Of a DNA stretch of 64,000 nt, positions 23,965 to 33,355 are shown piece after piece. The stretch spans positions 310,001 to 374,000 of the forward strand of contig NZ_JABVEC010000002.1 of the NCBI RefSeq assembly GCF_014323705.1, in the 5' to 3' direction. Below the pieces are notes generated by a model that ran no database searches, had not been told where the DNA came from, and saw nothing but the letters and a program-made list of their open reading frames with translations. This DNA is from Actinomadura alba (lineage in GTDB: Bacteria; Actinomycetota; Actinomycetes; Streptosporangiales; Streptosporangiaceae). Position 1 is the stretch's first letter; every line of letters begins with the position of its first letter. The position numbers were made by a program, and so were the translations under genes.

Positions 23965-26900
23965 TCAGGACGTGCCGGGGAAGATTCCGTCGACCACCCG
24001 GGCGGCCGCGCGGCCGTCGTCGAGGGGGCAGAACCGCCGCACGAACGCGTCGTAGGCCGGCCTGTGGCGGAGCGCCGTGTCGTCCGCGGAGCGGACGGCA
24101 TCGATGAGCGCGTCGGAGGTCTCTATGAGGGGTCCCGGCGCCTCCTTTCCGAAGTCGAAGTAGAACCCGCGCAGCCGGTCCCGATAGTCGCGCAGGTCGT
24201 AGGTGAAGAACAGCATCGGCCGGCGGGTGTTGGCGTAATCGAACATCACCGACGAATAGTCGGTGATCAGCAGGTCGGCGACGAGGTAGAGCTCGGCGAT
24301 GTCCGGGTACGGCGACACGTCGTGGACGAAGCCGTCGCCGTCCCCGGGCACGCCATCGACGATGTTGGAGTGCAGCCGCACGAGCAGTACGTGGTCGTCG
24401 CCCAGCGCGGCACGGGCCCGGGCCAGGTCGATCCGCATGTCGAACCGGTAGCGGCCCCGGCCGTAGTACTGGTCGTCACGCCATGTCGGGGCGTAGAGCA
24501 CGACCTTCTTGCCGTCGGGGAGGCCGAGGCGTGACCGCACCCGCGCGGCTATCTCGTTCGCCCGCGGGCTGTGGAGCACGTCGTTGCGTGGATACCCGGT
24601 CTCGATGATGTCGCCGTCGAAGGCGAGCGCCCGGCGCAGGATCTCGGTGCTGAACGGGTTGGGGGACAGCAGATGGGTCCACTCCGGCAGGGCCGGACCC
24701 TTGAGGTCGCCGGGTCGCAGGGCCTTCCGCATGCCCGGGGCATAGGCGAAGTGCACCTCCTTGACATCACGACCGATCTTCTTCAACGGCGTGCCGTGCC
24801 AGGTCTGCAACACCACCTGGCCGGGATGGCGGTGGAACCGGTCACCGAGCCGGTGATTGGTGACGATGTAGCGCGAGGAGGCCATCGCGTCATGCCATTC
24901 GGCGCCGTTCAGTCGTACCGCCCGCAGGGTGCCGGGCAGTTCCACCTGGGCGTCGTCCACCACCCACAGCTGTTCCAGGTCGCAGCCGCGGCGGACCAGT
25001 TCCTCGTGGATCGCACGGGTGCTGTCGGAGTACTGCCTGCCGTTGAAGCAGGAGAACAGCACGGTGTCGCGCAGGCCGTCGCGGGCCACCCGGCGACGGG
25101 CCTCGTCCCGCAGCCTGGTGCCCGCGGACCTCTCCTCGGGCCTGAGGTCGCCGGTGACCTCGAGGACCAGCCGGCCGTCGTGGTCCTCCAGCGTGTAGCC
25201 GCGCAGCGCGACCTCGACGGCCGAGGGCAGCCGCTCGCCGACCCGCCCGTCCAGCCGTACGGCCAGCGCGCGGCCGCCCGCCGGCCGGAAGAGCACATCC
25301 CAGCGGCCGGGGCGCAGCGGCAGCGGGCCCCCGAGCGTCGCGATCGCCGCGGCGGGCACCCGCCCGCGCAGTTCATCGCGGTCGAAGGTCATGGCGAAGG
25401 CATGCTCCTTACGGCGGCCACGAGCGCGCAGGACCAGGTCGCCGCGCGGCTCGGATCCGGCGTTGGGGGCGGGGTGGGTGCCGCTCAGCTCGAACACGCC
25501 GGGCTCACGCCACGCGCACGAGGTGACGGTCATCCGCGCGGACCTGGTCCGGATCCGCAGATAACCGCCGACGCCACGGCCCGCCACGAGCTCACGGGCG
25601 CCCACGAGCCGTACGGCGTCCTCGACGCCCTCCGCCAGCGCCAGCGGCTCGCCGCCGAGCGAGACGGTCCGGTCGCGGGTGTCGTCCATCACCTCCGGGT
25701 CCGCGTCCGGGTCCTGGTCCGGGTCCCGATCCGCCGGGTCGTCGGCCAGCACCGCGTGCTCCAGCCGGGCGGTGAACCCGCCGGCGTGGACCGTGACGGG
25801 GATCGGCACCGGCACCGGCACGTCGGGGCGCGACAGGACCGGCTCGACCGCGACACCGTCCTCGGCGGTTCCCTCGATCTCGAGCGCGCCGCCGGACCAG
25901 CGCAGAGCGGTGGCCCTGGCCCGCACCGTCTCGATCCGAAGCCGCAGCCCGCCGTCGGCGACGAGCGGTACGACCCGTACGCCGTCGGCGACGTAGCCGT
26001 AGGGCGGGTTCGCGCCGGTGCCGGAGACGCCCCCGCGCAGCGCGCCACTGCGGTAGATCCCGGCGTTGAGGACCGCGACCTCGACGTTCCACGTGCCGTC
26101 GGCCCACCGGGTCCTGCGGCTCCATCGGCGCCGGCGCAGCCTGCGCGGATCGATGGTCACCTCGAAACCGGTCCATGCCCCTGATGCACGGCCGGGTCGC
26201 GGGGTCTGCCGGGCGCGCAGGAGGACCAGCCCGCCGTCCTCGGAACGTAGGATGACGGCCTTCACGGACGTCCAGCGCCGGCGCATGCCGACCGAGTTGA
26301 TGTAGGCCTCGCCGGTGATCCGTAACCTGCCGTCGACCCACCGCACCTCATGCGCCCGGCCGCGCATCGCGACCTCGCGGCGGGCCCGGTAGACCGCGCG
26401 GGGGATCGCCAGCGAGTCGTCCTTCCAGTACGGATAGACGACGAAGCGGCGCACCGGATCACGCACGATGGCGGGCGAGGTCCCGCCGCGTTCGAACCGT
26501 ACGAGCTTGACGAGTTCGGTCACCAGCCGCCGGCTCGCCAGATGCCACTTCAGCCGGGTCAGCGCCGGCAGCGCGGTGAAGGCCCGGGGGTCGACGCCCT
26601 CGGCGTAGGCGGCGGCCCGCTCGACGATCCGGACGCGCTCGTCGGCGCCGGCGTCCGGCATCGCGTCCAGGAAGACCCTCAGCTCGCGGTCGAGCGCGGT
26701 CGTCTGGAAGCGCAGGCGGTCCTTGGCCCGCCAGGTGCCGTCGAGCCGGGCGAACACCGCCGACACGGCGGTGTAGCCGTCCGCGATCTCGCGCGGCTCG
26801 GCTGTGGGTTCGGGCCACCCGTCCCGGCCGCGAACGACGACCGTACTGCGCAGGACGTCGACCGAGCCGGCCAGGTGGTGCGCGGCGATCGACACGACGA

Positions 26901-27435
26901 GGTCGTCGTAGCGGTTCACGTCCGGGAACGACAGGGCGTGCTCGTCCCAGAACCGCCGGCGGAACAGCTTGTTGGTGACGTACCGGTCCTGCAGCAGCGC
27001 GGGGTGCCGGGCGATGTGGGTGCGCAAGAGGGTCCGGGTGAACGCCGTCTGGTGTGTGCGGGACGGCGCGATCACGCGTTCGCGCCGCACGCCGACGTTG
27101 CCGGCGGCGAGGTCCGAGCCGGTCTCGGCCAGTGTCTCGGCCAGCGCGCGCAGACCGCCGGGGAGGAGCACGTCGCCGCCGTCGACGAACGCGAGGTAGC
27201 CGCCGGTGGCCTGGGCCACGCCGACGTTGCGGGCCGCGCCGCGGCTGGGCGCGCCCGCCCGGACCAGCCGGAACCGCTCGTCCGGCAGTCGCACCGAGGC
27301 CGCCGCTCCGGCACCGTCGTCGACCACGAGGACCTCGAGGCGGTCGTGGGACTGCGCCGCCACCGACCACAGGGTCTCGGCGAGGCGCGCGCCCGCGGCG
27401 TGGGTCGAGACGATGACGCTGATCGTGACGTTCAT
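23965..27435 (-). CDS. long GT2-TagF fusion: CDP-glycerol glycerophosphotransferase family (copy L1)
   Basis: A 1156-aa protein in three parts. Residues 1-~300 are a GT2 domain (ISVIVSTHAAGARLAETL, VVDDGAG). Its metal loop reads FVDGGDVL, so the usual DxD is not intact. Residues ~320-770 are beta-rich with W-x-x-x-x-V and YGYVADGVRV motifs, seen only in the long copies. Residues ~780-1150 are the glycerophosphotransferase: TWHGTPLKKIGRD, SPNPFSTEIL, GYPRNDVL, LYAPTWRDDQYYG, RLHSNIVDGV and TDYSSVMFDYA, including the catalytic His of TagF. It should polymerise polyol-phosphate from CDP-glycerol or CDP-ribitol at the membrane. ATG at 27435 with AAGGAGG seven bases upstream. It follows the short TagF gene by 59 bp. 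The paralogue is at 37309-40776. Confidence 0.88.
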   Translation of the reverse strand: MNVTISVIVSTHAAGARLAETLWSVAAQSHDRLEVLVVDDGAGAAASVRLPDERFRLVRAGAPSRGAARNVGVAQATGGYLAFVDGGDVLLPGGLRALAETLAETGSDLAAGNVGVRRERVIAPSRTHQTAFTRTLLRTHIARHPALLQDRYVTNKLFRRRFWDEHALSFPDVNRYDDLVVSIAAHHLAGSVDVLRSTVVVRGRDGWPEPTAEPREIADGYTAVSAVFARLDGTWRAKDRLRFQTTALDRELRVFLDAMPDAGADERVRIVERAAAYAEGVDPRAFTALPALTRLKWHLASRRLVTELVKLVRFERGGTSPAIVRDPVRRFVVYPYWKDDSLAIPRAVYRARREVAMRGRAHEVRWVDGRLRITGEAYINSVGMRRRWTSVKAVILRSEDGGLVLLRARQTPRPGRASGAWTGFEVTIDPRRLRRRRWSRRTRWADGTWNVEVAVLNAGIYRSGALRGGVSGTGANPPYGYVADGVRVVPLVADGGLRLRIETVRARATALRWSGGALEIEGTAEDGVAVEPVLSRPDVPVPVPIPVTVHAGGFTARLEHAVLADDPADRDPDQDPDADPEVMDDTRDRTVSLGGEPLALAEGVEDAVRLVGARELVAGRGVGGYLRIRTRSARMTVTSCAWREPGVFELSGTHPAPNAGSEPRGDLVLRARGRRKEHAFAMTFDRDELRGRVPAAAIATLGGPLPLRPGRWDVLFRPAGGRALAVRLDGRVGERLPSAVEVALRGYTLEDHDGRLVLEVTGDLRPEERSAGTRLRDEARRRVARDGLRDTVLFSCFNGRQYSDSTRAIHEELVRRGCDLEQLWVVDDAQVELPGTLRAVRLNGAEWHDAMASSRYIVTNHRLGDRFHRHPGQVVLQTWHGTPLKKIGRDVKEVHFAYAPGMRKALRPGDLKGPALPEWTHLLSPNPFSTEILRRALAFDGDIIETGYPRNDVLHSPRANEIAARVRSRLGLPDGKKVVLYAPTWRDDQYYGRGRYRFDMRIDLARARAALGDDHVLLVRLHSNIVDGVPGDGDGFVHDVSPYPDIAELYLVADLLITDYSSVMFDYANTRRPMLFFTYDLRDYRDRLRGFYFDFGKEAPGPLIETSDALIDAVRSADDTALRHRPAYDAFVRRFCPLDDGRAAARVVDGIFPGTS

Positions 27436-27474
27436 CGGTCGGCCTCCTTGCGTCGGGGAGGGAAGGGCGGGGTT

Positions 27475-27515
27475 GCGTCGCCGCTCGGGTGGGGTCAGCG
27501 TCGCCGCTCGGGTGG
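27475..27515. repeat. 23-bp tandem duplication at the end of the short TagF gene S1
   Basis: GCGTCGCCGCTCGGGTGG occurs at 27475-27492 and 27498-27515, with a period of 23 bp. The right copy encodes the last residues of the gene (PPERRR); the left copy lies just after its stop codon. Confidence 0.85.
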
Positions 27516-29723
27516 CCGCTCGCCGAGGATGACGCGCCGCACGGCGCGCTCCGCGGCGTTCCCGTCGTCGTAGGCGCAGAACCTCCGGCGGAACTCGGCG
27601 CGCGCCTTGGCGGCGACGTCGCCCCAGACCGCGCCGGACCGGAAGGCCTCGATCAGCCCCGCCTCGGTGGTGGCGACGACGCCGGGCGGTTCGGCGGTGA
27701 GGTCGAAGTTGACCCCCCGGGTGCGGACGTAGGTGTCCCAGTCGTTGGCGTAGATCACGATGGGCCGGTCGTCCAGGTTCGCGTAGTCGAACATGATCGA
27801 GGAGTAGTCGGTCAGCAGCACGTCCGAGGCGAGGCAGAGGTCCTCGATGGCCGGGTGCGCCGAGACGTCGAGGACGCGGCCGGCCGGCCAGCCCTGCCGG
27901 GTGGCGAGGTCCCGGGTCCGGTAGAAGTAGTGCGCCCGCAACAGGATGACGTAGTCGTCGCCGAGCCCGCGCGCCAGCCGCCCGAGGTGCACCATCGGTT
28001 CGAAGCCGAGCAGGTAGTCCCGGTGCGTCGGGGCGTAGAGGATTGCCCTCGCGCCCTCGGGGACGCCGAGTTCGGCGCGCAGCCGGGCCACCTCGCGGTC
28101 GGTGGCGCGGAAGAACCGGTCGTTTCGCGGGTAGCCGATCTCGAGCAGCTCGTGGCGGCCGGGGTAGGAGCGGTCCCACACCTCGGTCGTCAGCCGGTTC
28201 GCGGAGATCAGGAAGTCCCAGCGGTCGATCCGGCCGAGCAGCGCCTCGAAGTCCATGTCGCCGCCGGTGGCGAGCGGGTAGCCGATCTGCTCGATGCCCA
28301 TGACCTTGAGGGGCGTGCCGTGCTGGGTCTGGAGGTGCACCTGGCCGCGGCGCTTCACGAGGTCGTCCGGGAAGTTGACGTTGTTGACGAAGTACTTGGC
28401 GCGCGCCATGAGCCGCAGATGGCCCCGGGTGCCGGCGATCACGTACTCGACGCCCGCGGGCAGGTTCGCGGCCTGGCCGCGGTCGCGTACGACCCAGACG
28501 CCGCGGACCCTCGGTGCCAGCTCCCGGGACTTCTCGTAGATGGCCGCCGGATTACAGGCGTAGCCGCGGTACCAGTACGCCGCGTAGACGGCGAGGTTCT
28601 CGTCGATCGGCAGGCACAACTGGACGCGGTAGTAGAGCCGCCCGGCGCGGCCGCGCAGGAACCGGGCCGTCGCCCGGGCCGCCGCGCGGGCACGGCGCCG
28701 CAGGCCGCCGTGCACCAGGATCCGGCCGATGTTCAGGACCTTGAGCAGGCTGAACAGGGCGAAGGTGTCGCGCTCGACCAGGCGGTACTTCAGCCCCTGC
28801 AGCCCGCCCGGGAGAATATGGCCGGATTTCGGGCGGTAGGCGGTGTAGAGGCGGGACATCTCGTGGAAGAACTTCGGCCGCAGCTCGCGCGGCACCCGGT
28901 CTTTCTTCGCGAAGACGATGAGCAGATGCCACATCATCCGGTCGAACATGCTCGCGCGGAAGGGCTCGCCCCGCTCGCCCAGCCGGTCGAGAAAACCGAA
29001 TATCGAGCGGTACTGCTCGAAGACGTCCAGGTGCCTGGCGCTGACCGTCTTGGTGATCGAGGCGCCCTGGCGGCGCTGCCGGTAACAGACGGTGACCCGG
29101 TCGAGCATGCTGATCCGGTCGGCCGCGAAGAGCACCGGATAGGCGACGGGGGAGTCCTCGTAATACCCCTTGGTGAAGCGAAGGCCGTGCCGGAGCATGA
29201 ACTCGCGGCGGATCACTCTGTTCCACGCGAACGGCAGGATCTCGAGCAGCTCCAGGCGATCTTCGAGCCGGAACACCTCCGGCGCGTCCGGGTCGGCGAA
29301 CAGGTGCCTTTGGACGCTGCGGTGAATCCGCCCGTCCCAGTAGACCCGGGCGTAATCGAGCAGCAGGACGTCGGGACGGGTCTCGCGGAGCCGCCGGAAC
29401 ACCAGCGGCATGGTGTCGGCGGTCAGGTAGTCGTCACTGTCGATGAACCAGACGTAGTCGCCGGTCGCCATCGAGAGCCCGAGGTTGCGCGCCTCGCCCA
29501 GGCCCGCGTTCTCGTCGAGGTGACGCACCTGGAGCCGGGAATCTCGCTCGGCGAACGTGTCCAGAAGCTCACCGCACGCATCGGGTGAGGCATCGTTGAT
29601 CGCTATGACCTGCAAATTGGGGCATTCGGGGTCTAGTACGGACTCCAGGCATTTCCGTAGATAGCCATATACTTTATGCACGGGGATGACGACGGTAAGC
29701 GAGATGTTGCTAGCTAAACTCAT
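27495..29723 (-). CDS. short GT2-TagF fusion (copy S1)
   Basis: A 742-aa protein. The N-terminal GT2 domain has LTVVIPVHKVYGYLRKCLES, AINDASPDACGE, the intact metal motif WFIDSDDYL and the acceptor-side GYYEDSPVAYPVLF. A linker is followed at about residue 365 by the glycerophosphotransferase module: YWYRGYACNPAAIYEK, TQHGTPLKVMGIEQ, EIGYPRNDRF, LYAPTHRDY, LLRAHYFYRTRD and TDYSSIMFDYANLDDRP. It probably primes or polymerises polyol-phosphate chains and may add a sugar with its GT2 half. The ATG at 29723 is the start nearest the domain; no clear Shine-Dalgarno is seen. It is first in a leftward pair with L1 and divergent from the epimerase operon. Closest relative here: 31123-33306. Confidence 0.88.
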   Translation of the reverse strand: MSLASNISLTVVIPVHKVYGYLRKCLESVLDPECPNLQVIAINDASPDACGELLDTFAERDSRLQVRHLDENAGLGEARNLGLSMATGDYVWFIDSDDYLTADTMPLVFRRLRETRPDVLLLDYARVYWDGRIHRSVQRHLFADPDAPEVFRLEDRLELLEILPFAWNRVIRREFMLRHGLRFTKGYYEDSPVAYPVLFAADRISMLDRVTVCYRQRRQGASITKTVSARHLDVFEQYRSIFGFLDRLGERGEPFRASMFDRMMWHLLIVFAKKDRVPRELRPKFFHEMSRLYTAYRPKSGHILPGGLQGLKYRLVERDTFALFSLLKVLNIGRILVHGGLRRRARAAARATARFLRGRAGRLYYRVQLCLPIDENLAVYAAYWYRGYACNPAAIYEKSRELAPRVRGVWVVRDRGQAANLPAGVEYVIAGTRGHLRLMARAKYFVNNVNFPDDLVKRRGQVHLQTQHGTPLKVMGIEQIGYPLATGGDMDFEALLGRIDRWDFLISANRLTTEVWDRSYPGRHELLEIGYPRNDRFFRATDREVARLRAELGVPEGARAILYAPTHRDYLLGFEPMVHLGRLARGLGDDYVILLRAHYFYRTRDLATRQGWPAGRVLDVSAHPAIEDLCLASDVLLTDYSSIMFDYANLDDRPIVIYANDWDTYVRTRGVNFDLTAEPPGVVATTEAGLIEAFRSGAVWGDVAAKARAEFRRRFCAYDDGNAAERAVRRVILGERPPERRR

Positions 29724-30166
29724 CAAAGCGGGCCATTCGTTCGATATGATTACATGATGATCCCCCGTTAATGAATGGACGGGGAGCGTATCTCCGGGCA
29801 ACGTTAACCGGTCGCATTGGCGATTGGATCGGATTTGCTCAGCCGGTGTGCACATATCGCCCCCGGGGCTCCCGCCCAGGGGCCGTACGACGACCCGCGC
29901 CCGCGCAGCACGCCCGTGATGTCGTCCGGGGGGGTGTCGTCCGTGACGAGACCGTGACGAGGACGCCGTGCCACTGATGGTGAACGCCCAGAAAACGGGC
30001 GATGACCGGAAGATGCCCCTTGCTCTGCTATATCGTGATGAAGGATCTACCACCGTCGGCCGTGCGTGGAGCGGGTGGCTCGCCCGCGACCAGGCCGGGG
30101 CCTGCTCTCCGAATCCGCTGGCCGCCGGCCCTGCCGATCACCTCAAAGGAAGACGAGACAGGACGG
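29724..30166. other. 443-bp divergent promoter region at the centre of the locus
   Basis: It separates the leftward TagF pair from the rightward epimerase/TagF operon. The left part (29724-29850) is AT-rich for this genome (for example GATATGATTACATGATGAT, GTTAATGAATGG), as expected for a regulated promoter. The right part is GC-rich until about 30000-30050, where TTGCTCTGCTATATCG appears. No coding region was recognised. Confidence 0.5.
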
Positions 30167-31126
30167 ATGTCGCAAAGTTCAAAGGTCATGCGGGTACTCG
30201 TGACGGGGGGAGCCGGCTTCATCGGCTCTCACGTGGTCGATGCCTTCCTCGAACAGGGTGCCGACGTCACCGTGGTCGACGATCTGTCCAGCGGCCGCCC
30301 CGCCCGGCTCGACCCGGCGGCCGAGCTGCACAAGGTGAGCATCGCCGACGCCGCCCGGCTGACCGAGATCGTCGAGCGGGTCCGGCCCCAGGTGATCTGC
30401 CATCTCGCGGCTCAGGTCGACGTCCGCGTCTCGGTGGAGTCCCCGGCCGAGGACGCCCGGATCAACGTCCTTGGAACGATCAACGTCCTGGAGGCCGCCC
30501 GCGCGGTCGGCGCGCGTGTCCTGTTCGCCGGCACCGGCGGCGCGATCTACGGCGAGCACGCGCCCGTTCCCTCCGCCGAGACGGTGCAGCCCGCGCCCGA
30601 GGCACCGTACGGCACCGCCAAGTACTGCGCGGAGCAGTACATCGGCCTGTTCAACCGGCTGCACGGCACGCGGCACGGCGTCCTGCGCCTGGGCAACGTC
30701 TACGGCCCGCGCCAGGACCCCTCCGGCGAGGCCGGGGTGATCGCGATCTTCTGCGGCCGGATCCTCCAGGAACAGCCGCTGACGGTGTTCGGCGACGGTA
30801 CCCAGACGCGTGACTACGTCTACGTCGGCGATGTCGTGGACGCCTTCCTCGCGGCGGCGGACGGCGACCGGGCCGGAGTGTGGAACATCGGCACCGGAAC
30901 GGAGAGCACCGTGCTCGATCTGATCGATCTTCTCGGCCGGGCGGCCGATCGCCGCCTCGAGCCGGAGTTCGCCCCGCCCCGTCCCGGCGAACTCCAGCGC
31001 AGCGCCCTCGACAACGCCCTGGCGGAGCGTGAGCTCGGCTGGCGGCCGGCCACCACGATCGAGAGCGGCATCGCGGCGGTCTACCAGTGGGCGGCATCGG
31101 GCGCACCTGAGCGGGCCGGCCGGTGA
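30167..31126 (+). CDS. NDP-sugar 4-epimerase/dehydratase family (extended SDR)
   Basis: A 319-aa protein. NAD loop VTGGAGFIGSHVVDAF, VVDDLSSG for the ribose contact, HLAAQVDVRVSVESP, and the catalytic set with FAGTGGAIYGE (Thr in place of the usual Ser) and YGTAK. RLGNVYGPRQDP and FGDGTQTRDYVYVGDVVDAF bind the NDP-sugar. This is the GalE-like family; UDP-glucose/UDP-GlcNAc 4-epimerase is the most usual activity, but the specificity is not fixed. ATG at 30167 (GGACGG upstream); ATG 30188 is a possible alternative. The stop overlaps the next start as GTGA (31123-31126), which places sugar supply and polymerase in one operon. Confidence 0.87.
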   Translation: MSQSSKVMRVLVTGGAGFIGSHVVDAFLEQGADVTVVDDLSSGRPARLDPAAELHKVSIADAARLTEIVERVRPQVICHLAAQVDVRVSVESPAEDARINVLGTINVLEAARAVGARVLFAGTGGAIYGEHAPVPSAETVQPAPEAPYGTAKYCAEQYIGLFNRLHGTRHGVLRLGNVYGPRQDPSGEAGVIAIFCGRILQEQPLTVFGDGTQTRDYVYVGDVVDAFLAAADGDRAGVWNIGTGTESTVLDLIDLLGRAADRRLEPEFAPPRPGELQRSALDNALAERELGWRPATTIESGIAAVYQWAASGAPERAGR

Positions 31127-33306
31127 GCGAGATCCTTCTCAGCGTCATCGTCCCCGCGTACAACGTCGCCGGATATCTCCGGGAGTGCTTCGACTCCGTT
31201 CTCGCCCATCAGGGCGACGACATCGAGCTGATCACGATCGACGACCGCTCACCGGACGGCTCCGGCGCGATCATGGACGAGTACGCGGCGAGCGACCCCC
31301 GGGTGCGGGTGCGGCACCTGGAGAAGAACGTCGGCCTGGGCGAGGCCCGCAACATCGGGCTCGAAATGGCACAGGGCGAGTACGTCTGGTTCGTCGACGG
31401 CGACGACTGGCTGCCCGACGGCTCGATCCAGGCGATCACGCGGCGGCTTCGCGAGACCCGGCCGGACATGCTCGGCTTCGACCACTCGCGGGTCTACTGG
31501 GACGGCCGGGTGACGCGCAGCGCCCATCGCAAGGTGTTCAAGAACCTGCCGGAGTCGGGCGTCTTCACAATGCGCGAGCGGCCGAGCGTGATGGACTTCC
31601 TGATGATCGTCTGTAACAAGGCGATCCGGCGGGAGTTCCTGCTCGACCTGGGCCTGCGGTTCGGCGGCGGTTACTACGAGGACATCAACGTCACCTACCC
31701 GGTCCTCATGGCCGCCGAGCGCATCACCCTGCTCGACCGGGTCTGCTACTTCTACCGCCAGCGGCGGCGCGGCTCGATCACCAAGACCGTCGGCGAGCGG
31801 CACTTCGAGGTCTTCCCGCAGTACGACAAGATCTTCGCCTTCATGGACGAGCGCGGCGCCGAGGTCGACGAGTTCCGCAAGGCGATGTTCAACCGGATGT
31901 TCTGGCACCTGTTCATCATCTTCGGCCACGCCGACCGGGTGCACCGCCGCGACCGGCGCGAGTTCTTCAACCGGATGGTGGAGGGTCACCGCAAGTACCG
32001 GCCCGCGGGCTACCGGCCTCCGGGCGGCGTGCAGGGCGTGCGGCTCCGGCTGGTCGAGCGGGGCTCGTACCCTCTGTTCGTCGCGTTCCGCCGGTTCAAC
32101 CTCGTCCGCGTCAGCCTCGGCAAGGCCTCTGCCGCCGTCCGCAGGACGCCCAGGCGGGTGGTCGCCGACGCCAAGGCCCGGTACCGCAGGCTCTACTACC
32201 GGATCCAGTGCCGCCTGCCCATGGACCAGAAGCTGGCGGTCTACAGCGCCTACTGGAACCGCGGCTACGCCTGCAACCCGGCCGCCATCCACGAGAAGGC
32301 CCGCGAGCTCGCCCCCGACGTACGGGGCGTGTGGGTGGTCAAGAAGAGCGGGGTGAAGACGCTCCCGCCCGGCGTCGACCACGTCGTGGCCGGCTCCCTG
32401 CCCTACTACCGGCTGATGGCCCGGGCGAAGTACTTCGTCAACAACGCCAACTTCCCGAACTTCCTCATCAAGCGTCCAGGGGCCGTGCACCTGCAGACGA
32501 TGCACGGCACGCCGCTCAAGGCGATGGGCCTGGACCAGATCAAGTATCCGGTCGCCGCGAAGGGCACGGACTTCGACGACTTCCTGCGGCGCTCGGACCG
32601 CTGGGACTACCTCATCTCGTCGAACCCGCTGTCCAGCGAGGCGTGGCAGCGCGCGGTCCCCTGCGACTACGAGCTGCTGGAGATCGGGTATCCGCGCAAC
32701 GACCGGCTGGTCAACGCCACTGACCAGGAGGTTGCGGGGCTGCGCGCGGACCTCGGCATCCCCGAGGGTTCCACCGCGATCCTGTACGCCCCGACGCACC
32801 GGGACTACCAGCACGGATTCGAGCCGATGCTCGACATCGGCCGGGTGATGACCGGGCTGGGACCCGATCATGTGCTGTTGCTCCGCGCTCACTACTTCTA
32901 CAACGTCAAGGACGCCGCCGAGCGGTACGGATGGCCGGCCGACCGGATCATCGACGTCTCCGCCCACCCCACGGTCGAAGACCTCTGCCTCGCCTCGGAC
33001 GCCCTGATCACCGACTATTCGTCGATCATGTTCGACTACGCGAACCTGGACGACCGGCCCATCGTGATCTACGCGAACGACTGGGACACCTACCGGCGGA
33101 CGCGGGGCGTCTACTTCGACCTGCCCGCTGCCCCGCCCGGCGCGGTCGCGACCGACGAGAACGAGCTCATCGAGGTGTTCCGGAACAGGACCGCCTGGGA
33201 CGGCGAGGCCGCCAAGCACCGTGCCGAGTTCCGCCGGCGGTACTGCCCGTGGGACGACGGCCAGGCCGCGGAGCGCGCCGTACGGCGGGTCTTCCTGGGG
33301 CGATAG
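31123..33306 (+). CDS. short GT2-TagF fusion (copy S2)
   Basis: A 727-aa paralogue of the protein at 27495-29723. GT2 part: LSVIVPAYNVAGYLRECFDS, TIDDRSPDGSG, metal motif WFVDGDDWL, GYYEDINVTYPVLMAA. Glycerophosphotransferase part from about residue 365: YWNRGYACNPAAIHEK, TMHGTPLKAMGLDQ (about 459), EIGYPRNDRL, LYAPTHRDYQHG, LLRAHYFYNVKDA and TDYSSIMFDYANLDDRP. All catalytic motifs are intact. Translation starts at a GTG inside the epimerase stop. About 50 bp separate it from the next TagF gene, which begins with its own strong ribosome site. Expected role as for S1; two near-equal copies could make different polymers or chain lengths. Confidence 0.88.
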   Translation: MSEILLSVIVPAYNVAGYLRECFDSVLAHQGDDIELITIDDRSPDGSGAIMDEYAASDPRVRVRHLEKNVGLGEARNIGLEMAQGEYVWFVDGDDWLPDGSIQAITRRLRETRPDMLGFDHSRVYWDGRVTRSAHRKVFKNLPESGVFTMRERPSVMDFLMIVCNKAIRREFLLDLGLRFGGGYYEDINVTYPVLMAAERITLLDRVCYFYRQRRRGSITKTVGERHFEVFPQYDKIFAFMDERGAEVDEFRKAMFNRMFWHLFIIFGHADRVHRRDRREFFNRMVEGHRKYRPAGYRPPGGVQGVRLRLVERGSYPLFVAFRRFNLVRVSLGKASAAVRRTPRRVVADAKARYRRLYYRIQCRLPMDQKLAVYSAYWNRGYACNPAAIHEKARELAPDVRGVWVVKKSGVKTLPPGVDHVVAGSLPYYRLMARAKYFVNNANFPNFLIKRPGAVHLQTMHGTPLKAMGLDQIKYPVAAKGTDFDDFLRRSDRWDYLISSNPLSSEAWQRAVPCDYELLEIGYPRNDRLVNATDQEVAGLRADLGIPEGSTAILYAPTHRDYQHGFEPMLDIGRVMTGLGPDHVLLLRAHYFYNVKDAAERYGWPADRIIDVSAHPTVEDLCLASDALITDYSSIMFDYANLDDRPIVIYANDWDTYRRTRGVYFDLPAAPPGAVATDENELIEVFRNRTAWDGEAAKHRAEFRRRYCPWDDGQAAERAVRRVFLGR

Positions 33307-33355
33307 CCCCCGCCCTCGCGTGATCGTGGCATTCAGAGATCGACAGGAGTTTGGT

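Noticed and set aside
27436-28179. Upstream extension of the long TagF copy L1
   Set aside because: The added residues overlap the short TagF gene in another frame. ATG 27435 has a strong ribosome site and starts the GT2 fold.
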